A DNA stretch of 60,953 nucleotides from Aurantimonas coralicida (GCA_011050685.1 DRFF01000106.1:1-60953), one strand, 5' to 3'. Numbered from the stretch's first letter, positions 8,005 through 13,477 are shown. A program made the numbers and translations. Notes: a model not told the origin generated them from the letters alone.

Positions 8005-8226
8005 CTATCGCAACCGTACCCCAGCCCCGCCGCCGTTCTCGGCGATGAACTCGACGCCCGCTGTTTCGAGGGCAGAGCGTATCGCACTAATCGCTTCGGC
8101 CGAAACCGATCTCCGGGACCGCTCGAAGTCGACCACGGTCGAGAGACCGAGTCCAGCAGCCGCTGCCAAGGCGGGCTGCTTCATGTCGAGGATTGCACGA
8201 CCGGCGCGGCATTGTGACGGCGTCAT
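8005..8226 (-). CDS. XRE-family transcriptional regulator
   Basis: A 73-residue single-domain helix-turn-helix protein: MTPSQCRAGRAILDMKQPALAAAAGLGLSTVVDFERSRR gives helices 1-4 of the XRE fold, then SAEAISAIRSALETAGVEFI. It is the first gene of a four-gene leftward group (regulator, nuclease-like, hypothetical, RhuM). Its start lies five bases from a 15-bp palindrome that is repeated 44 bases away, so it probably represses its own operon and the divergent gene, in the manner of restriction-modification C proteins or antitoxin regulators. Confidence 0.85.
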   Translation of the reverse strand: MTPSQCRAGRAILDMKQPALAAAAGLGLSTVVDFERSRRSVSAEAISAIRSALETAGVEFIAENGGGAGVRLR

Positions 8227-8231
8227 GGGAC

Positions 8232-8290
8232 CAACATTTTATGTTGACAAGGCAATCTGCCTCATCTTAGATTTACAACATTAAATGTTG
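8232..8290. promoter_or_regulatory. Paired 15-bp operators in the divergent promoter region
   Basis: Two palindromes of the form CAACAT-N3-ATGTTG, at 8232-8246 and 8276-8290, with centres 44 bases apart, lie between the XRE gene and the divergent gene at 8309. A rightward promoter fits inside: TTGACA at 8244-8249, 18 bases, TAGATT at 8268-8273. The first palindrome overlaps the -35 element and the second lies just after the -10, so occupancy of both would block transcription. Confidence 0.7.
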
Positions 8291-8308
8291 ATTGATGGAG
8301 ATGCAACT

Positions 8309-8569
8309 ATGACACCGCTTATCGAACCCTACGTCGTTTCCGACACCTTCGCGAGCGGTCTCGCCAGTGTTGAGGAGATCGAACCCGGCATCTATCGAAT
8401 GACACTCTACGCGAACCAGACGAGCGCCCTTGACGGGAGCAAGGAGCGAGTGGTTGTCGAGAAGACCGTCGTCTCCCGCGCCACCTTGGACGCCATCGCT
8501 GCTGCGGCCGCTATGGTTTCGGACGACGGGCCGACGCAGATTCGCCCGATGTCGAACACAGTCAACTAA
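8309..8569 (+). CDS. Hypothetical protein
   Basis: An 86-residue protein starting at ATG 8309, behind GGAG; the earlier ATG at 8285 lies inside an operator and is less likely. The sequence (MTPLIEPYVVSDTFASGLASVEEIEPG, then RMTLYANQTS and ERVVVEKTVVSRATLDAIAAAAA) suggests a small beta sheet with a terminal helix. Proteins like this are common in alphaproteobacterial prophages but have no assigned role. It is transcribed away from the XRE gene and shares its control region. Confidence 0.65.
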   Translation: MTPLIEPYVVSDTFASGLASVEEIEPGIYRMTLYANQTSALDGSKERVVVEKTVVSRATLDAIAAAAAMVSDDGPTQIRPMSNTVN

Positions 8570-8614
8570 CCGCTTCGGCGCGCTGTCGCCGGTCTAGAAT
8601 AGGAAGCATAAGCG

Positions 8615-9073
8615 ATGAACCACACAATGAACCGTCGCGCGTTCCTGCGCACAAGCACCACCGCAATGGCGGCGAGCGTCCTTCCGGCTGCCGCCGCTGT
8701 GGCTAGTGAGAACCCCGCCGCCGGGAACCCTGCACCTTCGGCAGGCGTCGGACAGGCAAGCCAGCCGTCAACCATTGCCGAGATCATCGAGGCGCATCGC
8801 GTCGCGCTGGCCGAGTTCGATCGGGTCGGCGATCTGCTGGAAGCGCACAGGGATGATGTGAGCGCCGACCTGCGCCGCGCGGACGAACAGTCGGTGGCGA
8901 CGGAGGATGCCGCTTGGCAGGCCGTTCTCTCGCATCCCGTCTCATCGCTGGAGGATGGCAGATTGAAGATGGACTATCTTTCGGCCCGGCGCTTCATCGA
9001 TCGTCTGGACGGTATGTCTTCGGAGGGGGAGGTCAAATCCCTGATCCTCTCCTTCAACCGAGCCGCCGCATAG
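8615..9073 (+). CDS. Tat-signal hypothetical exported protein
   Basis: A 152-residue protein with a textbook twin-arginine signal: NRRAFLRTSTTAMAASVLPAAAAVASE (motif R-R-x-F-L), probably cleaved after AVA. The mature part is an alanine- and acid-rich helical domain (TIAEIIEAHRVALAEFDRVGDLLEAH, then LDGMSSEGEVKSLILSFNRAAA). The start ATG 8615 follows AGGAAG. Tat export implies a folded, possibly cofactor-bearing periplasmic product, which is unusual for a phage element. A strong terminator follows at 9100. The function is unknown. Confidence 0.75.
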   Translation: MNHTMNRRAFLRTSTTAMAASVLPAAAAVASENPAAGNPAPSAGVGQASQPSTIAEIIEAHRVALAEFDRVGDLLEAHRDDVSADLRRADEQSVATEDAAWQAVLSHPVSSLEDGRLKMDYLSARRFIDRLDGMSSEGEVKSLILSFNRAAA

Positions 9074-9099
9074 CTTCCAGGCCATATCAACGAGAGACA

Positions 9100-9125
9100 G
9101 GGCCGGCCTTTGGGCCGGCCCTTTT
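9100..9125 (+). terminator. Rho-independent terminator
   Basis: GGGCCGGCC (9100-9108), a three-base loop, GGCCGGCCC, then TTTT (9122-9125). It lies 27 bases downstream of the Tat-signal gene and closes that transcript before the regulator cluster. Confidence 0.85.
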
Positions 9126-9190
9126 CATGCACTCACTTTCATCGCGGCGCGGCATCATCGCGGGCGAGACTTGAGAAAGCGGCCCCGCTG

Positions 9191-9219
9191 TTGACTTTAG
9201 GTTTCAATGAAACTACCAA
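9191..9219 (+). promoter_or_regulatory. Promoter with palindromic operator in its spacer
   Basis: TTGACT (9191-9196), a 17-base spacer, then TACCAA (9214-9219) forms a sigma-70-like promoter. The spacer contains the perfect palindrome GTTTCAATGAAAC (9201-9213), and a TGAAACCT half-site recurs at 9229-9236. A regulator bound there would sit between the -35 and -10 elements. It drives the gene starting at 9248. Confidence 0.6.
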
Positions 9220-9247
9220 TGGGCTCACTGAAACCTGAGGCATGGCG

Positions 9248-9775
9248 ATGAACAAGCTCGTGACGAACGCTCTGGCCTACCTGGAGGAGCATTGGCACGT
9301 TGGGATGACAGGGACTGCCGATGCGGCCCACATCCTGAATATCAACCCGAACACAATGAAGACGCGCCTCGCTCGGGGGCAGGCTCTTGTGCTTCGTGAT
9401 CCGAACGGAGGGCAGCGTCAGGCGCTGGTCTTTACGGGATTCCACATGGTCTACAACCTTCTGCAGGATCGCTTGCTCCGCTATGGCTTTCCCGTCGAGC
9501 ACGACGAGCGGAGTATGGGGGAACTGCCGTACACCTACGCGGAGTGGGCGCTGAAGAATGTTGTGGTCGGCCATAAGGTCGATGCGGTGGTCCGCTTTCG
9601 CCGCGAACCTGAAGGCGGCACTCAAGCCATGCCTTTTGAGGATGGCGCCGTAGAAGACTGGACCGGCGATGCTGCGCTAATCATCCCCATCGGGACGATG
9701 ATCGTCCGCATGGCGATGCTACTTCATATGCGCAGCGGGGAGGTCGACATCGCCCGCGAGTTGGCTGGCCGCTAG
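9248..9775 (+). CDS. MerR-like HTH protein, copy 1 of a duplicated unit
   Basis: A 175-residue protein. The ATG at 9248 is preferred since GAGG lies seven bases upstream, too near the ATG at 9242. An HTH comes early (TADAAHILNINPNTMKTRLARGQ), followed by a long segment containing ALVFTGFHMVYNLLQDRLLRYG and later QAMPFEDGAVEDW and GTMIVRMAMLL. The overall plan and length match the protein at 10064-10597, so the two look like diverged duplicates. It is the first of a rightward run leading to the integrase. The role is likely regulatory (excision or replication control), by inference. Confidence 0.7.
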   Translation: MNKLVTNALAYLEEHWHVGMTGTADAAHILNINPNTMKTRLARGQALVLRDPNGGQRQALVFTGFHMVYNLLQDRLLRYGFPVEHDERSMGELPYTYAEWALKNVVVGHKVDAVVRFRREPEGGTQAMPFEDGAVEDWTGDAALIIPIGTMIVRMAMLLHMRSGEVDIARELAGR

Positions 9776-9780
9776 TCGCG

Positions 9781-10011
9781 ATGTCTGGCCGCCCTAACAC
9801 CCTCGTCGGCGTCAAACAGATCGCCTTCGTCCTCGGCGTATCTGTCGACGCCACCCATCGCGCGATGTGCACTGGGCTCAAAATTGAGCCGAGTGTTTTC
9901 GAGGACAGCTACAAAGATGACACGGGGGCGGGCAGCTTTTTTCGTGCACTCACTTTCAAGGTCATCTGGCAGGGTCGTCGAAACGAAGAGATCGCAATAA
10001 TCCTTGCCTAA
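9781..10011 (+). CDS. Small HTH (excisionase/AlpA-like) protein, copy 1
   Basis: A 76-residue protein beginning MSGRPNTLVGVKQIAFVLGVSVDATHRAMCTGLK, a recognition-helix layout like that of the 10599-10793 product (LVTKQIAYELGVSPDTVRRMFRNGNL). The C-terminal part (FRALTFKVIWQGRRNEEIA) differs from that copy. The start is five bases after the preceding stop, so translation is probably coupled. A DNA-binding accessory such as an excisionase or AlpA-type activator is the best guess. Confidence 0.6.
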   Translation: MSGRPNTLVGVKQIAFVLGVSVDATHRAMCTGLKIEPSVFEDSYKDDTGAGSFFRALTFKVIWQGRRNEEIAIILA

Positions 10012-10046
10012 TGCGATCGCATCAGGTAAAGCTGATGCAGTCGCAT
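10011..10046. promoter_or_regulatory. Pair of 12-bp palindromes before the second HTH unit
   Basis: ATGCGATCGCAT (10011-10022, perfect) and ATGCAGTCGCAT (10035-10046, near-perfect) have centres exactly 24 bases apart, and they straddle the gap before the gene starting at 10064. The spacing fits two dimers on the same DNA face. They are likely operators for one of the local HTH proteins. Confidence 0.55.
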
Positions 10047-10063
10047 TGGGTCGGAGCATAGAA

Positions 10064-10597
10064 ATGGACGAACCCCTTTACCGAATATCGCAGGTGGCTG
10101 ATGCCGCCGAAGTTCCAGTGAATACAATCCGCGCTTGGTTTCAGCGTGGCTACCTTCGGCTCTTGGACACTGACAAACGCGCGGAGGGGGCGGGCCTTCC
10201 CCATTATATTTCAATGCGGGGCGCTCTCTATATCGGGACAGTCGCAGCACTCGTTGCCCATGGGGTCCCTCCTAAGGTTGCGGGCCACGAGGCGCTTCAT
10301 TGGCTCCACACGGGCGCCGGTTGCCATCCTGGAATGAAGCCGGGGTCACAGCGCGACCCTGGCGCTCTTTTCTGTGACGGACTTACCGTTCTTTGCATTT
10401 ACGCCGACAGCCCCTCCCGCGTGAAGAACATCCCATTTTCAGGGGGCAACGCGTTCGATCTTTTCCTCGGTCACAACGGGCGCACGGTCGGCGTTACCGC
10501 CGTCTTGCTCAACTATGTAGATCGGAAAATCCGTCTTGCTTTGGCTCCGACGACGAATGATCGCGCGGACCGCTCCGTGGGAGAGGGCGACAAGTAG
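10064..10597 (+). CDS. MerR-like HTH protein, copy 2 of a duplicated unit
   Basis: A 177-residue protein; the ATG at 10064 follows CGGAG, whereas the earlier ATG at 10004 lies before the operator pair. The N-terminal HTH reads YRISQVADAAEVPVNTIRAWFQRGYLRLL, with a following wing and a conserved GALYIGTVAALVAHGVP helix, then a C-terminal domain with VKNIPFSGGNAF and GVTAVLLNYV. The layout parallels the 9248-9775 protein (HTH, hydrophobic helix, xxPF block, xxLL helix). It is probably a DNA-binding regulator of the element; the exact target is unknown. Confidence 0.7.
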   Translation: MDEPLYRISQVADAAEVPVNTIRAWFQRGYLRLLDTDKRAEGAGLPHYISMRGALYIGTVAALVAHGVPPKVAGHEALHWLHTGAGCHPGMKPGSQRDPGALFCDGLTVLCIYADSPSRVKNIPFSGGNAFDLFLGHNGRTVGVTAVLLNYVDRKIRLALAPTTNDRADRSVGEGDK

Positions 10598-10598
10598 A

Positions 10599-10793
10599 AT
10601 GGCTAATCGCTCCCCGGATCAAGAGATCCTTGTCACCAAGCAGATCGCCTATGAGCTGGGGGTCTCCCCCGACACGGTTCGGCGGATGTTCCGCAATGGC
10701 AACCTCGGTCCCGACGCCCGCAAGTGGAACGGTCGCAACTCGCCGATCCGGATGCCGCGCAAGGCGATAAATCGACTGAAAGGTGAGGAGTAG
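10599..10793 (+). CDS. Small HTH protein (excisionase/AlpA-like), copy 2
   Basis: A 64-residue HTH protein starting two bases after the previous stop, behind GAGAGGG. MANRSPDQEILVTKQIAYELGVSPDTVRRMFRNGNLGPDARKW contains the helix-turn-helix, and the basic tail (NSPIRMPRKAINRLKGEE) is typical of AlpA or Xis-type proteins. It resembles the 9781-10011 product. Its position two genes before the integrase supports a role in excision or in switching on the element. Confidence 0.75.
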   Translation: MANRSPDQEILVTKQIAYELGVSPDTVRRMFRNGNLGPDARKWNGRNSPIRMPRKAINRLKGEE

Positions 10794-10798
10794 GCCGC

Positions 10799-11170
10799 GT
10801 GACGAGTTTCCCCTGCTTCAGGATGGCGCGCGATCTGGCCGGGGAAGTTTTCCCGGTGAGCGAGGCCGTGATCCTGGAGCTGGCGAAAAAGCATGGCGTC
10901 GGCCGGAAGATGGGGCGTAGCATCGTTTTTTCGCCCGATGACTGTCACAGGCTTTATGAGGTTTTGCCGTGCCCCTCCGCGTCGTCAGCCGACCAAAATC
11001 ACCGCTCCTCTACATCCGGGGGACGATCGCCGGCGTTCGCGTCGAGGAAAGCGCGGGCACTTCTAGCCGCAAGCTCGCCGAAGAATACCGCGCGAAACGC
11101 GAGGCCGAAATCTACAAAGAAGGCCTCTATGGTCGTGGCGTTTCCCGAACCTTCGCGGAGGCAGTCGTGA
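10799..11170 (+). CDS. HTH protein overlapping the integrase start
   Basis: A 123-residue ORF with GTG start at 10799, behind TGAGGAG. The first 57 residues look like a helix-turn-helix domain (FPVSEAVILELAKKHGVGRKMGRSIVFSPDDCHRLYEVL). The remaining Ser/Arg/Ala-rich part runs in a different frame across the first 202 bases of the integrase gene. Similar overlaps of a small HTH gene with this integrase type are familiar in alphaproteobacterial elements. It may be the true excisionase. The low-complexity tail may be only a by-product of the overlap. Confidence 0.6.
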   Translation: MTSFPCFRMARDLAGEVFPVSEAVILELAKKHGVGRKMGRSIVFSPDDCHRLYEVLPCPSASSADQNHRSSTSGGRSPAFASRKARALLAASSPKNTARNARPKSTKKASMVVAFPEPSRRQS

Positions 11171-12009
11171 GTTATCTGGAGACCCGAGGCTCGGCACCGC
11201 GCTTCATGGGCAAGGTGCTCGACCATTTCGACACGACGCCGCTGGCAAAAATCACGCTCGATGCGATCGACGAAGGCGCCCGGAAAATTTATCCGAAAGC
11301 GTCCGCCGCGACCCGCGATCGTCAATTCTACACGCCGACGATCGCCGTCCTGAAGCACGCCGCGAAACGCGGCTGGTGCGCGCCGATCATCGTTGAGCGG
11401 CCGAAGAAGTCGAAGGGTGCGGTCGTCCGGTGGCTGACGCCGGAGGAGGCCGAGCGACTGATCTCGGCGTGCGCCCCGCACCTTCGACCGATCGTCGTCT
11501 TCCTCCTCTACACGGGCGCCCGGGTCGGCGAGGCGCTGTGGCTCGAATGGCGATCGATCTCCCTCGACCGTGCGCACGTCTCTTTCGACGAGACGAAGTC
11601 CGACTATCCGCGTGGCGGCTGGTTGCACACCCGTCTAGTGGCTGAGCTGGCGAATTTGCCGCACCGCGAGGGCGAAGTATTCCGGCGGCCGGATGGCGAA
11701 CCCTATCAGCCGTTGAAGGGTGGCGACGATACATCGGCCGGCACCCGGATAGGCACAGCGTTCAAAAGTGCCTGCAAACGGGCAGGCATCACATCTTTCC
11801 GCGTTCACGATTGCCGCCACACCTGGGCAACCTGGCACTACCAGCAGAACAGAGATCTGACGGCGCTGATGCGCCTCGGAGGATGGCGTTCGGAGAAAAT
11901 GGTTCTTCGCTACGCGCATCAAAACGTCGGCGAGTTCGCCGCGTCCATCGAGCGCCTTCCTGGGGGAATCCTGGGGGAGTGCTCTGAGAACAAGGAAAAA
12001 TCCGCATGA
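10969..12009 (+). CDS. int: Tyrosine-type site-specific integrase
   Basis: A 346-residue phage integrase. The N-terminal arm and core-binding region (MPLRVVSRPKSPLLYIRGTI, then ESAGTSSRKLAEEYRAKREAE) is followed by the catalytic domain: Arg in LLYTGARVGEALWLEW, the HxxR box in FRVHDCRHTWATWH, and the nucleophile Tyr in MVLRYAHQN. It integrates and, with an excisionase, excises the element. It ends 27 bases before the tRNA-Thr fragment, the usual position for an integrase that targets tRNA genes. All catalytic residues are present, so the element may still be mobile. Confidence 0.95.
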   Translation: MPLRVVSRPKSPLLYIRGTIAGVRVEESAGTSSRKLAEEYRAKREAEIYKEGLYGRGVSRTFAEAVVSYLETRGSAPRFMGKVLDHFDTTPLAKITLDAIDEGARKIYPKASAATRDRQFYTPTIAVLKHAAKRGWCAPIIVERPKKSKGAVVRWLTPEEAERLISACAPHLRPIVVFLLYTGARVGEALWLEWRSISLDRAHVSFDETKSDYPRGGWLHTRLVAELANLPHREGEVFRRPDGEPYQPLKGGDDTSAGTRIGTAFKSACKRAGITSFRVHDCRHTWATWHYQQNRDLTALMRLGGWRSEKMVLRYAHQNVGEFAASIERLPGGILGECSENKEKSA

Positions 12010-12036
12010 CTATCAATAACTTGCGGGTGGTCAATT

Positions 12037-12086
12037 CTCCCTTGGTAAGGGAGAGGTCGAGAGTTCGATTCTCTCTGGCAGCACCA
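12037..12086 (+). other. 3' fragment of tRNA-Thr(GGT): attachment site
   Basis: The fragment has the anticodon stem CTCCC/GGGAG around loop TTGGTAA (anticodon GGT at 12044-12046), variable loop, T stem GAGAG/CTCTC around TTCGATT, the acceptor 3' strand TGGCAGC, A and CCA. The 5' acceptor strand and D arm are missing, so it is not a functional gene. It is the duplicated 3' core left by integration into a host tRNA-Thr gene. The intact gene should lie at the left end of region A, outside the window. Confidence 0.85.
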
Positions 12087-12314
12087 TCAAGTCGCCAGTG
12101 TCAGAAAGACGCCAAGCGCCGCAACCGCGACGACGACAATCGAACCTAGCCGGATCGTCTGCCGATTAAGAGCGTCGTTCATTTCCGACTTAGTGACCAA
12201 TTCCCGCATGATATAGTCCCGTGCCGCGTTGGCGTGCGCGTCGGCATGTTCGCGCGGAATGCCCGCGTCTTCAAGAGCGTGACTGAAAGCAAGAGTATCA
12301 AAAACGATTGCCAT
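12087..12314 (-). CDS. Small coiled-coil membrane-anchored protein
   Basis: A 75-residue protein whose stop codon lies immediately after the tRNA CCA. A helical N-terminal part (LAFSHALEDAGIPREHADAHANAARDYI) leads to a C-terminal transmembrane helix (IRLGSIVVVAVAALGVFLTLA). The layout resembles the short DUF1640/CCDC90-like proteins common in phage genomes. The start is supported by AAAGGAG. A 17-bp operator lies 27 bases upstream of its start. The role is unknown; it may be expressed during lysogeny. Confidence 0.7.
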   Translation of the reverse strand: MAIVFDTLAFSHALEDAGIPREHADAHANAARDYIMRELVTKSEMNDALNRQTIRLGSIVVVAVAALGVFLTLAT

Positions 12315-12340
12315 GCGGTGACTCCTTTGTTGTGTCTAAA

Positions 12341-12357
12341 GTCAGCTTACGGTTGAC
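12341..12357. promoter_or_regulatory. 17-bp operator (copy 1)
   Basis: GTCAGCTTACGGTTGAC, one of four related sites in region B (others at 13072, 16750 and 23626) with the general form GTCAA-N7-TTGAC. It lies upstream of the 75-residue membrane-protein gene. It is likely bound by one of the region's two repressor-like proteins. Confidence 0.6.
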
Positions 12358-12376
12358 TCATTACCAAAGCGTTAAA

Positions 12377-12562
12377 CTAACTTTCGCGGACAGCGACCAA
12401 GGGCGGAAGCTCTTTCGACGCATAGCCGTAAAAGCGGGCGCGCGTGCCGTTCGCCTGCCAATCGGAATAATGCGCCCATTCGAGCGAACCACATTCCATC
12501 CGGCGAAACACTCGCCTGTCAATGCCCGGACGTTGTTCCGGTTCAATCATGATAGCGCTCAT
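12377..12562 (-). CDS. Small hypothetical protein, last of the tiny-gene operon
   Basis: A 61-residue protein (MSAIMIEPEQRPGIDRRVF, then LEWAHYSDWQANGTRARFYG) whose ATG overlaps the preceding stop as ATGA. The overlap and the amphipathic, aromatic-rich sequence argue that it is translated. There are no membrane segments or known motifs. It is the fourth of four short leftward genes, probably driven by the promoter near 13070. Confidence 0.55.
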   Translation of the reverse strand: MSAIMIEPEQRPGIDRRVFRRMECGSLEWAHYSDWQANGTRARFYGYASKELPPLVAVRES

Positions 12563-12723
12563 TTCGTGGAATCCCTTGCTGCCATGTCTGCGGCCTTTGC
12601 CATGCGCGCCAACTCTTCGCGGGCGATCCGCTTCCCCTCGTCTGTACCGTCGACGAGAGCGGCGAGGAGCATGGGCAGGACACCTTGCCATGTGAGCCCG
12701 AGGCTAATGCTTTCCGTTGTCAT
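12559..12723 (-). CDS. Small hypothetical protein (54 residues)
   Basis: It starts MTTESISLGLTWQGVLPMLLAALVDGT and ends with a charged helix (EGKRIAREELARMAKAADMAARDSTK). It overlaps both neighbours through ATGA junctions. The long upstream extension in the same frame (to 13125) is rejected because it crosses the neighbouring genes and a direct repeat. Its start region is one copy of a 41-bp repeat. Function unknown. Confidence 0.6.
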   Translation of the reverse strand: MTTESISLGLTWQGVLPMLLAALVDGTDEGKRIAREELARMAKAADMAARDSTK

Positions 12724-12887
12724 CGTGTCGCGTTCCTTTGTGCTGCGGCGTTGAACTCCGCGCGTACCTCTTTCATGTCGGCGCAAAAATGTTGCCAGAA
12801 CTGATCGCCGCTCTTGCCCATGGGTGACGACGATGTATCGTTGATGGCTTTCCGTTGTCATCGTGTCGCGTTCCTTTGTGCTGCGGC
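12709..12887. repeat. 41-bp direct repeat spanning a gene end and gene start
   Basis: Copies at about 12709-12749 and 12847-12887, 138 bases apart. Each encodes, on the minus strand, the same C-terminal AAAQRNATR, the stop, and an overlapping start reading MTTES. The spacing is a multiple of three, so the frames are kept. It looks like a recent duplication or recombination of a translation-coupling junction. Confidence 0.7.
12720..12821 (-). CDS. Very small hypothetical protein (33 residues)
   Basis: MGKSGDQFWQHFCADMKEV followed by a helix ending AAAQRNATR, then a stop overlapping the next ATG. The last nine residues are identical to the end of the 12858-13013 product because both lie in the 41-bp repeat. 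Its size makes it uncertain, but frame, overlap and composition resemble its neighbours. It is too short for a family assignment. Confidence 0.4.
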   Translation of the reverse strand: MGKSGDQFWQHFCADMKEVRAEFNAAAQRNATR

Positions 12888-13013
12888 CTCCAATTCGCAG
12901 GCATAGCCGGACGCCATCGCATAGGCAGCGCAGTCGTCTAGCGTCAGCCCGCTGTCCACGACGAAGGCCGCACCGTGGCAATACATGACAAGAGCGAAGG
13001 TGAGTTGCAGCAT
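12858..13013 (-). CDS. Small hypothetical protein (51 residues), first of the tiny-gene operon
   Basis: MLQLTFALVMYCHGAAFVVDSG then LTLDDCAAYAMASGYACELEAAAQRNATR. The N-terminus resembles a short hydrophobic signal or membrane-associated helix, and the cysteines in the rest (C-x9-C spacing) suggest a small folded, possibly exported domain. It ends in the 41-bp repeat with an ATGA overlap. A well-formed promoter with an operator lies upstream (13047-13088). It was found by reading a frame other than the longest one. Confidence 0.55.
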   Translation of the reverse strand: MLQLTFALVMYCHGAAFVVDSGLTLDDCAAYAMASGYACELEAAAQRNATR

Positions 13014-13046
13014 CCCAGGGAATCCCTATGCGTTTGCGTGTCCCCG

Positions 13047-13088
13047 TATCTAGAGCGTCATGGGGGCGCATGTCAAGCTTAGGTTGAC
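13047..13088 (-). promoter_or_regulatory. Leftward promoter overlapped by a 17-bp operator (copy 2)
   Basis: On the minus strand TTGACA (13076-13071), 18 bases, TAGATA (13052-13047). The operator GTCAAGCTTAGGTTGAC (13072-13088) covers most of the -35 element, so binding should repress the tiny-gene operon that starts at 13013. Confidence 0.7.
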
Positions 13089-13162
13089 ATGGCACGCCTA
13101 CCATAATGCGAAACTTAGTTTCCAAGCCCTTACCGCGAAAACGGATTGTCCAGGCGTCGTCT

Positions 13163-13210
13163 CGTCAGGTCGTCAGGGCGTCAGGGCGTCGGATCGTCAG
13201 GGCGTGGCGT
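13163..13210. repeat. 8-bp tandem repeat array (6 units)
   Basis: Six consecutive 8-base units with consensus CGTCAGGG: CGTCAGGT, CGTCAGGG twice, CGTCGGAT, CGTCAGGG, CGTGGCGT. The array runs directly into the 10-bp array beginning at 13210. It lies in a stretch with no gene. Confidence 0.8.
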
Positions 13211-13289
13211 GACACAGCATGAGACAGCATGGCAGCGCATGAGTGACCATGAGCATGGGTGAGACAGCATGAGACAGGTTGAGACTAGG
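13210..13289. repeat. 10-bp phased repeat array (8 units, TGAGACAGCA)
   Basis: Units start every ten bases at 13210, 13220, 13230, 13240, 13250, 13260, 13270 and 13280. The best copies are TGAGACAGCA (13220, 13260) and TGAGACAGGT (13270); the others are diverged but keep the leading TG and the phase. One helical turn per unit is typical of initiator-binding iterons or a bent or cooperative protein-binding tract. Further pairs occur at 13478-13497, 13816-13831 (inverted) and 24359-24398. Confidence 0.75.
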
Positions 13290-13477
13290 GGGGCTGGTGC
13301 AGGGTATCAGTGCGGCGCTGTGGCGGGCATAGATGAGCGTTGCAGGGCTATCGTGCGTCGCCTCGTCCTCGCTTCGGGTCCTTCCTTTTTACGGTGGTTT
13401 ACCGGGGGAAGCGCCGAGCGTGGTTTGTGACAGTTTTTGAATTAAATTTGAGAATTTTGCAGGGGATGCCCACAATC

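Larger units (their letters stand above)
1..12086. mobile_element. Region A: tail-less integrative phage element, cf-PICI-like (right part)
   Basis: Seen: an HK97-type capsid and terminase block (2-4319), leftward cargo genes (5142-8226), small HTH genes (9248-11170), a tyrosine integrase (10969-12009) and a 3' tRNA-Thr fragment ending at 12086. Tail, lysis and replication genes are absent between the terminase and the integrase. Known: capsid-forming phage-inducible chromosomal islands encode capsid, connectors, HNH and both terminase subunits but take tails from a helper phage. Inferred: this is such a satellite, or less likely a decayed prophage. The left end with portal, protease and intact tRNA is outside the window. 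Confidence 0.6.

Noticed and set aside
12559-13125. 188-residue leftward ORF covering the tiny-gene operon
   Set aside because: Its upstream part is a shadow: the overlapping 51- and 33-residue frames have better starts and ATGA junctions, and the long frame runs through both copies of the 41-bp repeat. Only its last 54 codons were kept.
13163-13289. Possible CRISPR array
   Set aside because: The units are 8 and 10 bases, contiguous and without spacers, and no cas genes are present.
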